This document shows positions 1-5,831 of a stretch of DNA of 14,391 nucleotides, in pieces. The stretch's first letter is position 1. Each line of letters begins with the position of its first letter. The stretch spans positions 1-14,391 of the forward strand of contig NZ_DAOKYX010000044.1 in NCBI RefSeq assembly GCF_035325945.1, given 5' to 3'. Under the pieces are notes generated by a model. That model was not told where the DNA came from, did no database searches, and saw only the letters and a program-made list of their open reading frames with translations. The translations under genes were made by a program, and so were the position numbers. Source of the DNA: Parvibaculum sp035325945 (lineage in GTDB: Bacteria; Pseudomonadota; Alphaproteobacteria; Parvibaculales; Parvibaculaceae).

Positions 1-2
1 CC

Positions 3-53
3 GTCATCGGGTTCATCCTCACGGCGAGCGCGGCGAGGCAGCTCATCGGCTGA
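3..53 (+). CDS. C-terminal end of a truncated upstream gene, possibly a membrane protein
   Basis: The reading frame from base 3 is open to a TGA at 51-53 and gives 16 residues, VIGFILTASAARQLIG. The hydrophobic start followed by a short polar end resembles the last transmembrane helix of a small permease. No family can be assigned from so few residues, and the frame is inferred only from it being open and hydrophobic. The other two forward frames are also open at this edge, so this is a weak call. Confidence 0.3.
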   Translation, partial: VIGFILTASAARQLIG

Positions 54-435
54 CCCCATTCCCCGCGCTTCCTCCCGGCTCGCCATTGATCGTGATGCCC
101 TCGACACCGAAGAGAACCGGCACGGCATGAGCCGGGACCAGAGGGAGCGCGCCCGCCATATAGCGGTTCGCGTCCTGCGCCTTGTTGTCCGGTAATGGAG
201 AAATGAATTGAGGAGATGAAGACGTCATCCCGCGACTGCGCGTTAGGCGACGGATTGCCATAGTCGAGACCGGCGAAGGCCGGGCAATACGAATTACCCG
301 CTGCCGCATGGCTGATTTTGTGCAACAGCAGCAAGGTTCAGGGAGGCGAGGCGCGCATCCATCGGCCGAAAAAGTTGCCATCGCGGCCCATTGGGGCCAG
401 CTTCAGCACATCCGACCCATCGAGGAGACCGGCAA
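54..435. other. Intergenic stretch without a convincing gene
   Basis: About 380 bases lie between the truncated gene and the glutathione S-transferase. An open frame on the minus strand (43-381) has a composition dominated by Arg, Pro, Ser and Cys and resembles no family I know. A Shine-Dalgarno-like AGGAG at 211-215 precedes an ATG at 216 that opens only 15 codons. Bases 281-300 form an imperfect hairpin (CGGGCAAT / ATTACCCG, one mismatch, 4-nt loop), next to a CCGGC-GAAG-GCCGG stem at 270-283. Together these look like a small REP-like element or leader structure. The promoter of the downstream gene must lie here, but I see no clear -35/-10 pair. Confidence 0.4.
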
Positions 436-1305
436 ATGACCAGCACCCCCTATACGCCGCCCAAAGTCTGGACCTGGGACCAGAACAAGGATGGCGGCCG
501 CTTCGCCAAGATCAACAGACCCATAGCCGGCGCGACGCATGAGAAAGCGCTGCCGGTCGGCAAGCATCCGCTCCAGCTCTATTCCCTTGCCACGCCGAAC
601 GGCGTGAAGGTGACGGTGATGCTGGAGGAACTGCTGGAAGCGGGCCATGCCGGCGCCGAATATGATGCCTGGCTCATCAACATCAATGAGGGCGACCAGT
701 TCGGCTCGGGCTTCGTCGAGGTCAATCCGAACTCCAAGATCCCTGCGCTGCTCGATCGCAGCACGACGCCGCCCACGCGCGTTTTCGAGAGCGGCGCGAT
801 CCTGCTCTATCTCGCCGAGAAATTCGGCAATGCCTTCCTGCCCAAGGATCCGGCGAAGCGGGCGGAGTGCTATTCGTGGCTCTTCTGGCAGATGGGCTCG
901 GCGCCCTATCTCGGCGGCGGCTTCGGGCACTTCTATGCCTATGCGCCGATGAAGTTCGAATATGCGATCGACCGCTTCACGATGGAGGTCAAGCGTCAGC
1001 TCGACGTTCTCGACCGGCGGCTTGCCGAGAGCGAGTACATTGCAGGCGACGCCTATACCATCGCCGATATCGCGATCTGGCCCTGGTATGGCGCGCTTGC
1101 TAAGGGGCTGCTCTATGAAGCTGGCGAATTCCTGAGCGTGAAGGACTACAAGCACGTCAACCGCTGGACCGAACAGATCGCGGAGCGCCCCGCGGTGAAG
1201 CGCGGGCGCATGGTCAATCGTGTGTGGGGCGATCCGGCAAGTCAGCTTGCCGAGCGGCACGACGCGAGCGACTTCGACAAGGCTGCCCACGCAAACGCGA
1301 AATAA
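436..1305 (+). CDS. yghU: YghU-type glutathione S-transferase / disulfide-bond oxidoreductase
   Basis: The 289-residue product matches what I recall of E. coli YghU (288 aa) closely along its length. It opens with PPKVWTWDQNKDGG, continues with INRPIAGATHEKALPVGKHP and LYSLATPNGVKV, and ends with the ERHDASDF tail. YghU belongs to the Nu-class GSTs, which bind two glutathione molecules and reduce disulfides or organic peroxides rather than conjugating substrates. The N-terminal thioredoxin fold covers roughly residues 50-130 with the NSKIPAL and ESGAILLYLAEK glutathione-binding segments; an all-helical domain follows. The ATG at 436 was chosen because GAGGAG (422-427) sits 8 bases upstream and the protein then aligns end to end with YghU; an in-frame start 45 bases earlier lacks support. 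It is cytoplasmic and cut off from the arsenic genes by its own terminator, so it is probably not part of that operon. Confidence 0.93.
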   Translation: MTSTPYTPPKVWTWDQNKDGGRFAKINRPIAGATHEKALPVGKHPLQLYSLATPNGVKVTVMLEELLEAGHAGAEYDAWLININEGDQFGSGFVEVNPNSKIPALLDRSTTPPTRVFESGAILLYLAEKFGNAFLPKDPAKRAECYSWLFWQMGSAPYLGGGFGHFYAYAPMKFEYAIDRFTMEVKRQLDVLDRRLAESEYIAGDAYTIADIAIWPWYGALAKGLLYEAGEFLSVKDYKHVNRWTEQIAERPAVKRGRMVNRVWGDPASQLAERHDASDFDKAAHANAK

Positions 1306-1352
1306 CCGGCGGCGCTTGCCGCGTCCTGGCGACTACATACCGGAGCACCCAC

Positions 1353-1388
1353 ATCGCCCGCGCCGCCATGCGCGGGCGATTTCGTTTT
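1353..1388 (+). terminator. Rho-independent terminator of the YghU-type gene
   Basis: A perfect 11-bp GC-rich stem (ATCGCCCGCGC at 1353-1363 pairing with 1370-1380) encloses a 6-base loop and is followed by TTCGTTTT. It lies 47 bases after the stop codon and just before the arsR promoter, so it separates the two transcription units. Confidence 0.8.
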
Positions 1389-1413
1389 CGGCGCGGGTGT
1401 CGCAGCTCGCCTA

Positions 1414-1441
1414 TTGACACGTTTCCATATTTCGATAATAG
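1414..1441 (+). promoter_or_regulatory. Promoter of the arsenic operon
   Basis: A perfect sigma-70 -35 box TTGACA lies at 1414-1419. Sixteen bases downstream is TAATAG (1436-1441), with GATAAT (1434-1439) as an alternative -10 at a less favourable 14-base spacing. The first choice puts the transcription start at about 1448-1449, on the arsR start codon. The -10 box lies inside the palindromic operator, so repressor binding would block RNA polymerase directly. Confidence 0.65.
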
Positions 1442-1458
1442 TCAAAATATGGAAACGT
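1419..1458 (+). promoter_or_regulatory. Palindromic ArsR operator
   Basis: Two perfectly matched 14-base arms, ACGTTTCCATATTT (1419-1432) and its reverse complement (1445-1458), flank a 12-base spacer. The AT-rich dyad with an ATATT / AATAT core is typical of ArsR/SmtB operators. The left arm begins at the last base of the -35 box and the right arm covers the arsR start codon. I saw no second copy in the window, so control appears confined to this operon. Confidence 0.75.
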
Positions 1459-1802
1459 TAGATGCCGTGACCGCTCTGGCGGCGCTCGCCCAGGAAACCC
1501 GCCTCTCGATCTTCCGCACCCTCGTGCGCGCCCATGCGCCGAAGGAGGATGAAGGAGGGCTTGCCGCGGGCGAGATCGCGGAAGCGCTCGACGTGGCGCC
1601 CGCCACCCTTTCCTTCCATTTGAAGGAACTCGCCCGCGCCGGGCTCGTCACGTCGCGGCGCCAGGGGCGTTCGATCGTCTACAGGGCCGATCTTTCGGCC
1701 ATGCGCGATCTCACCAATTTTCTACTCAAGGATTGTTGTCAGGGCGCATGCGGGGTCATCGGGACGACCGCGCGCCAACGCAAAGCGGAGTGTGTGCGAT
1801 GA
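1449..1802 (+). CDS. arsR: ArsR/SmtB-family arsenic-responsive repressor
   Basis: The 117-residue winged-helix repressor is expected to bind the palindrome over its own promoter and release it when trivalent arsenic binds. The helix-turn-helix is visible at about residues 40-62 (AGEIAEALDVAPATLSFHLKEL), followed by the wing (SRRQGRSIVYRAD, about 69-81). A C-terminal cysteine cluster, Cys96-Cys97 and Cys101, with a further Cys115, resembles the C-terminal As(III) site of Acidithiobacillus ArsR (Cys95, Cys96, Cys102); the classical site in the DNA-binding helix is absent. Methylarsenite-selective ArsRs also use a C-terminal Cys pair, so the inducer could be As(III) or MAs(III). The ATG at 1449 matches the usual family start (METLDAVTALAALAQ) but has no Shine-Dalgarno sequence. 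The stop overlaps the next start as ATGA. Confidence 0.93.
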   Translation: METLDAVTALAALAQETRLSIFRTLVRAHAPKEDEGGLAAGEIAEALDVAPATLSFHLKELARAGLVTSRRQGRSIVYRADLSAMRDLTNFLLKDCCQGACGVIGTTARQRKAECVR

Positions 1803-2275
1803 AGAGATTGCATGTGAGCTTCGGGGTCGCCGACCTCGAAAAGTCCGTCGCCTTCTATTCGACGCTTTTCGGCGAAGAGCCGACAGTGCGCCGTCCGGGC
1901 TATGCGAAATGGATGCTCGAAGACCCGCGCGTCAATTTCGTCGTCGAGACGATTTCAGGCGACAGGGGTTTCGGCCATGCCGGCATCCAGGTCGACAACG
2001 CCGCGGAACTCGAGCCGATTTTCGACCGCATGAAGGAGGCCGAAGCGCCCTATCTGCCGGAAGGCGTGACGACCTGCTGCTATGCGAAGTCGGAAAAGAG
2101 CTGGACGGCCGACCCCGATGGCGTGCGCTGGGAAGCGTTCTTCACGCACCACATCATGGAGGAGTTCGGAAGCGGACCCGAACTCGAGACGATCGCGACG
2201 GAGAACGCCGCGGCCTGCTGCGGCCCGGCGCCGAAGGCCGAGCCCGAGAGCAAGACCACGGCCTGTTGCGGCTGA
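1799..2275 (+). CDS. arsI: ArsI-type C-As lyase (VOC/glyoxalase-fold dioxygenase)
   Basis: The 158-residue protein belongs to the ArsI/CadI group of the vicinal-oxygen-chelate superfamily. ArsI is an Fe(II)-dependent dioxygenase that breaks the carbon-arsenic bond of trivalent organoarsenicals such as methylarsenite. The expected residues are present: metal ligands His5, His60 and Glu112, and the vicinal thiol pair Cys93-Cys94 that holds the arsenical (known ArsIs have His5, His62, Glu115 and Cys96-Cys97). The tail carries two further Cys pairs, 140-141 and 156-157, each in an ACCG motif. The start follows GGAG at 1787-1790 by 8 bases and overlaps the arsR stop. CadI, a cadmium-induced homologue, is the alternative name; the ArsR and ArsC neighbours favour ArsI. 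It acts in the cytoplasm. Confidence 0.9.
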   Translation: MKRLHVSFGVADLEKSVAFYSTLFGEEPTVRRPGYAKWMLEDPRVNFVVETISGDRGFGHAGIQVDNAAELEPIFDRMKEAEAPYLPEGVTTCCYAKSEKSWTADPDGVRWEAFFTHHIMEEFGSGPELETIATENAAACCGPAPKAEPESKTTACCG

Positions 2276-2280
2276 GCCAG

Positions 2281-3294
2281 ATGCCGATCCTCGACACGCC
2301 CGATGCCTGGCTGGGCCCGCAGATCCAGTTCGACGAGAACTGGATCTACCGGCTTTCGCCGGAGGATATCGCCGAGCTTCGCGCGGCCCTCCTCAAGGCA
2401 CGCGCGCGCGAGCCGGACTTCCATCGCTGGAGCCGCGAGGACTTTCCGCTGCCCACGCTCGCAATCCGCATAGGCGGCTGGCTCGCCGAACTCGACCGCG
2501 GACGGGGCTTCCTTCTCATCAAGGGCTTTCCGGTCAGCGAGCATACGAAGGAAGACTGCGCCGCCATCTATTGGGGGATCGGCCTTCACATGGGCCGCGC
2601 CATCTCGCAGAACACGGATGGCGATCTCATCGGCCATATCCGCGACACGGGCGCCGATCCGAAGCAATATGGCGTGCGCCTCTACAAGACGCGCGCCGAG
2701 CAGGATTTTCACACGGATGGCGCCGACATTATCGGGCTCTTTTGCCTGAGGCCGGCGAAATCGGGCGGCGTCAGCCGTATCGTGAGTTCGGTCGCGATCT
2801 ATAATGAAATGCTCACCCGCAGGCCCGATCTCGTACCCGTGCTCTTCGAGCCCTTCCCTTTCGACACGCAGGGCCAGCACAAGCCGGGCGCGAAGCCGTG
2901 GTTCGAGATTTCCATCTGCCATTTCATCGACGGCCGACTGAGAATGTTCTTCATTCCCTGGTACATCCGCGAAAGCCAGCAGCATGAGGAAACGCCGCAC
3001 CTCACGCCAGCGCAGAAGGAAGCCATCACCTTCATTGAAGAGACGGCGAACGATCCCCGCTTCTATCTCGACATGAATTTCGAGCCGGGCGACATGCAGT
3101 TCCTGAAGAATGCGTCAGTGCTCCACAAGCGCACCGAATATGAGGATTGGGACGACCCCGATCTGAAACGGCATCTGCTCCGGCTCTGGCTCGTCGAGCC
3201 GAACTTCAGCGCGGGCGAGGAAAGTCTGCGCACCGGCATCGCGGCCAATGCCGACACCGCCGCCGCGCAAGTCCGACGGGAAAAACGACCGTGA
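2281..3294 (+). CDS. TauD/TfdA-family Fe(II)/2-oxoglutarate-dependent dioxygenase in the arsenic operon
   Basis: The 337-residue protein has the features of the TauD/TfdA clan, whose members hydroxylate a substrate using Fe(II), O2 and 2-oxoglutarate. The iron triad is His144-x-Asp146 (DFHTDGAD) and His282 (VLHKRTEY). The usual 2-oxoglutarate-binding arginine would be Arg297 or Arg301 in KRHLLRLWL. The stretch GDMQFLKNASVLH (about 270-282) is typical of the family. It starts five bases after the arsI stop, with a weak ribosome site, and its stop overlaps the arsC start, so it is co-expressed with the arsenic genes. Its substrate is unknown. Characterised relatives attack sulfonates, phosphonates, phenoxyacetates or betaines, so an arsonate or arsenobetaine-like substrate is an inference. 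The open frame extends upstream across arsI, but that part is out of frame with ArsI and is not coding. Confidence 0.85.
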   Translation: MPILDTPDAWLGPQIQFDENWIYRLSPEDIAELRAALLKARAREPDFHRWSREDFPLPTLAIRIGGWLAELDRGRGFLLIKGFPVSEHTKEDCAAIYWGIGLHMGRAISQNTDGDLIGHIRDTGADPKQYGVRLYKTRAEQDFHTDGADIIGLFCLRPAKSGGVSRIVSSVAIYNEMLTRRPDLVPVLFEPFPFDTQGQHKPGAKPWFEISICHFIDGRLRMFFIPWYIRESQQHEETPHLTPAQKEAITFIEETANDPRFYLDMNFEPGDMQFLKNASVLHKRTEYEDWDDPDLKRHLLRLWLVEPNFSAGEESLRTGIAANADTAAAQVRREKRP

Positions 3295-3800
3295 CCGGCC
3301 ACAAGAGCTACAACGTGCTCTTTCTCTGCACGGGCAACTCCGCGCGAAGCATTCTCGCGGAGGTCTATATGAACGCGCGGGGCGGAGGACGCTTTCGCGC
3401 CTACAGCGCCGGAAGCCAGCCGACGGGCCGGGTCAATCCCCGTGCCATCGAGGCGCTGCGCTCCGCCGGCCTCCCGACCGAAAACCTTCGCTCCAAGTCC
3501 TGGGACGAATTCGCCGCCCCCGGCGCACCGCAGATGGATTTCATCATCACTGTTTGCGACAACGCCGCAGGAGAGGTTTGCCCCGTGTGGCCGGGCCATC
3601 CGGCGTCGGCGCATTGGCCGTTCGAGGACCCGGCCGCTGCCACTGGTAGCGAGGAGGCGATCCGGCGCAAATTCGCCGAGGTCTTCGCCGCGATAGGGCA
3701 GCGCATCGATCTTCTTGCGGGCCTGCCACTCGGGAGCCTCGACGAGCAAACGCTCAGGAAAAAGCTCGCCGAGATCGGAGAGACGGGGAGCCCGGCGTGA
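3291..3800 (+). CDS. arsC: Arsenate reductase, low-molecular-weight phosphatase type
   Basis: The 169-residue protein should reduce arsenate to arsenite in the cytoplasm. The phosphatase-type anion loop C-x5-R is CTGNSARS, with Cys13 and Arg19. The partner cysteines for the disulfide cascade are Cys89 and Cys97 (VCDNAAGEVCP), comparable to Cys82/Cys89 of the thioredoxin-coupled enzyme of S. aureus. The FEDP motif supplies the aspartate at 113. The GTG at 3291 was chosen because it overlaps the dioxygenase stop (GTGA) and places the anion loop at the normal distance from the N terminus. An in-frame ATG at 3147 would add 48 residues of low-complexity sequence inside the preceding gene. The stop overlaps the aquaporin start in the same GTGA manner. 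Confidence 0.93.
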   Translation: MTGHKSYNVLFLCTGNSARSILAEVYMNARGGGRFRAYSAGSQPTGRVNPRAIEALRSAGLPTENLRSKSWDEFAAPGAPQMDFIITVCDNAAGEVCPVWPGHPASAHWPFEDPAAATGSEEAIRRKFAEVFAAIGQRIDLLAGLPLGSLDEQTLRKKLAEIGETGSPA

Positions 3801-4519
3801 CGACATCGGCTGCCTCAAGACTTGCCGCCGAGGCCCTCGGTACATGCCTTCTCGTCGCGACGGTCGTCGGGTCGGGGATCATGGCCGAGCGTCTCGCTGG
3901 CGGAAACGCGGCTGTCGCGCTTCTCGGCAACACGCTTGCGACATCGGCCATGCTCTTCGTTCTCATCGAGATTTTCGGACCCGTCTCGGGCGCGCATTTC
4001 AATCCGGCGGTAACGCTCGTCTTCTTCATGCGGCGCGAAATCGGCGCGGCGCTTGCCGCCCTTTATGTCGCCGTTCAATTCCTTGCGGCCTTATCCGGGA
4101 CCGTGCTCGCGCATCTCATGTTCGAGCTTCCGCTTCTGGAGGCATCGCGTCACGCCCGGGCCGGCTTCGGCCAGTCGGCCGGAGAGTTCGTGGCGACATT
4201 CGCCCTCGTGACGGCGCTTCTCGGCGCACTTTCGAAGGCACCGTCGAAAGTCGCATCCATCGTGGCACTGACGATTGCAGGCGGCTACTGGTTCACCTCA
4301 TCAACGAGCTTCGCCAACCCGGCCGTTGCGCTCGCGCGGGCGTTCACGGACAGTTTTTCGGGTATCCGCATAGCGGATGTGCCCGGCTTCATCGCGGCCG
4401 AGATCGCGGGTGCGCTTTGCGCAGCCCTTCTCGCCCGCTGGCTGTTCGCGGACACGCCTTCGGACGACAAACTGCAAACCGCCACGATGCGCAATCGCGC
4501 CGCAGGCCCGAGGGAGTGA
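3797..4519 (+). CDS. aqpS: AqpS-like aquaglyceroporin (MIP family)
   Basis: The 240-residue membrane channel has six predicted helices and both half-helix signatures, HFNPAVTL (Asn69-Pro70-Ala71) and FANPAVAL (Asn174-Pro175-Ala176). Most aquaporins have Arg right after the second NPA as part of the selectivity filter; here it is Val177. As I recall, Sinorhizobium meliloti AqpS has the same substitution at the same number and sits in an ars operon with arsC, where it lets arsenite flow out and also passes pentavalent methylated arsenicals. The GTG start at 3797 overlaps the arsC stop and follows GGGGAG by a normal distance. It is the last gene of the operon and the only transporter in it, so it probably carries arsenite out and may admit organoarsenicals. 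The C-terminal 20 residues are polar and cytoplasmic. Confidence 0.92.
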   Translation: MTTSAASRLAAEALGTCLLVATVVGSGIMAERLAGGNAAVALLGNTLATSAMLFVLIEIFGPVSGAHFNPAVTLVFFMRREIGAALAALYVAVQFLAALSGTVLAHLMFELPLLEASRHARAGFGQSAGEFVATFALVTALLGALSKAPSKVASIVALTIAGGYWFTSSTSFANPAVALARAFTDSFSGIRIADVPGFIAAEIAGALCAALLARWLFADTPSDDKLQTATMRNRAAGPRE

Positions 4520-4953
4520 CACTCGCCCGCGGAGCGAATGATCTGATTTCAAACTGTCTGGCGGAGGGTTGATGGCGTGCCAGTCACGAGCTAGTCGCTC
4601 TCCGCAACCGATCCGATTTTTCCGGCAGGCGCATAACAGGGAAAACCAGCGTTTGTCCGATGCCCCGGCCTTGGCGCGGCAGGGCACAAGATCTCCATTG
4701 GCGATGTCAGCGCGGGCGCTGCCGAAATCATTGAGTAAAAAAGGAGCGACTAAACGCTGCTCGTCACAGCAGACGCCACAGAAGCAGCGTCAGCCGCCAG
4801 TCACGGTGTGATTAGCCGGAATAGTTCTGCTCCTCTGTTTGCCCTCGGCGAGCTTTTCCACGGGCGGTGGGTATATAATCGATGCGGGGCAGCCGGCCCG
4901 TTGAAACAGGTGGTCGACACGGTGGAGGAACAACCACGATAGGAGATACGGAG
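4520..4953. other. Intergenic stretch between the arsenic operon and the catabolic cluster
   Basis: About 430 bases. An open frame with an ATG at 4572, preceded by GGAGGG, runs to 4811 (79 codons). Its product is rich in Gln, Ser, Arg and Pro and resembles nothing I know, so I do not call it a gene. I find no strong hairpin plus T-run to end the arsenic operon; GACGC-10 nt-GCGTC near 4777 is the only stem I noticed and it lacks a T-run. The right part contains the putative promoter of the next gene. Confidence 0.4.
4874..4879 (+). promoter_or_regulatory. Putative -10 box of the SDR-led operon
   Basis: A perfect TATAAT sits 75 bases upstream of the SDR start codon in an otherwise GC-rich stretch. 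The region 17 bases upstream (AGCTTT/GCTTTT, 4851-4857) is a poor -35 match, so an activator may be needed or the match may be chance. Confidence 0.4.
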
Positions 4954-5715
4954 ATGCCACAGCGCGTGTTGATCACCGCCGGAGCCTCCGGCATCGGCAA
5001 AGAAATCGCGAGCGCCTATGCCGCGATCGGCGCTCAGGTCTGCGTCTGTGATATCAATGAGAAGGCGCTGGCAACAGCGGCGAAAGATATTCCCGGCTTG
5101 AGGACCATCGTCTGCGACGTCTCGAAGCGCGACGACATCGAGCGCATGGTCGCCGCTTCCGTCAAAGCCCTGGGTGGGCTCGATGTGCTGGTGAACAATG
5201 CCGGCATCGCAGGCCAGACCGCACCCGTCGAGAACTCCGATCCCGATCAATGGGAAGCGGTCATGAAGGTCGATGTCATCGGCACCTATAACGTCACGCG
5301 ACACAGCATTCCACATCTGAAGAAATCCCCCGCCGGTAACATCGTCATCATGTCGTCGATTGGCGGGCGCTTTGGCTATCCAAACCGCAGCGCCTATTGC
5401 ACGGCAAAGATGGGCTTGATCGGCTTTGCCAAAACGCTTTCGCGCGAGTTGGGTGAATTCAACATTCGCGTCAATGCCATCGCGCCGGGCGCCGTTGCGG
5501 GCGAACGTATCGAGCGCGTTCTTCAGGGCCGCGCCGAGGCAGAGCACAAAACGCTGGAGGCAGAAAGAGCCGCCGCCATGAGTATCCAGTCGCTGAAGCG
5601 CTTCGTCGATCCCAAGGACATTGCCGCGCTCATTCTCTTTCTGACTTCGGATGCTGGAAAATCGATCTCCGGTCAGGTCCTGCCCATCGACAACGACGCG
5701 CAGACTTCGGCGTAG
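4954..5715 (+). CDS. Short-chain dehydrogenase/reductase (classical SDR)
   Basis: The 253-residue protein is an NAD(P)-dependent oxidoreductase of the classical SDR type. The Rossmann glycine motif is TAGASGIG (residues 8-15), with Ala where most SDRs have the first Gly. Asp33 at the end of the second strand favours NAD(H) over NADP(H). NNAG lies at 81-84, and the catalytic set is Ser134/Ser135, Tyr148 and Lys152 (YCTAK). The C-terminal FLTSDAGKSISGQVLPIDND segment is usual for the family. The start follows AGGAG (4941-4945) by a normal distance; an earlier in-frame start at 4882 would add 24 residues that do not belong to the fold. It is the first gene of a same-strand cluster and is probably cytoplasmic. 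Fatty-acid, sugar or secondary-alcohol substrates are all possible. Confidence 0.9.
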   Translation: MPQRVLITAGASGIGKEIASAYAAIGAQVCVCDINEKALATAAKDIPGLRTIVCDVSKRDDIERMVAASVKALGGLDVLVNNAGIAGQTAPVENSDPDQWEAVMKVDVIGTYNVTRHSIPHLKKSPAGNIVIMSSIGGRFGYPNRSAYCTAKMGLIGFAKTLSRELGEFNIRVNAIAPGAVAGERIERVLQGRAEAEHKTLEAERAAAMSIQSLKRFVDPKDIAALILFLTSDAGKSISGQVLPIDNDAQTSA

Positions 5716-5831
5716 CTCCCATTGCGGCAGCGACGAGGAACTAACGAAGAGGCGCGCTTGGTGAAGAGCGAAGACGACATGCCGCGAAGATCAAGGTGCA
5801 CGGATCCGCCAGCATTGTGAGGAGGTCGGTC

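Noticed and set aside
216..263. A 15-codon frame after AGGAG in the left spacer
   Set aside because: Too short to distinguish from chance; it shows no codon run or stem arrangement typical of an attenuator peptide.
403..1290. A 295-codon minus-strand frame opposite the YghU-type gene
   Set aside because: The plus strand matches YghU along its length. The minus product resembles no family and is the usual antisense shadow.
1792..2280. Upstream extension of the dioxygenase frame across arsI
   Set aside because: The frame is open but overlaps arsI out of frame and yields an Arg-rich stretch with no domain. The family begins at the ATG at 2281.
2080..3000. A 306-codon minus-strand frame opposite the dioxygenase
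   Set aside because: The plus strand carries the complete HxD...H site; the minus frame shows no motif.
4572..4811. A 79-codon plus-strand frame with a GGAGGG upstream
   Set aside because: The ribosome-like site sits very close to the ATG, the composition is low-complexity, and there is no recognisable domain. It may be revisited if conserved in relatives.
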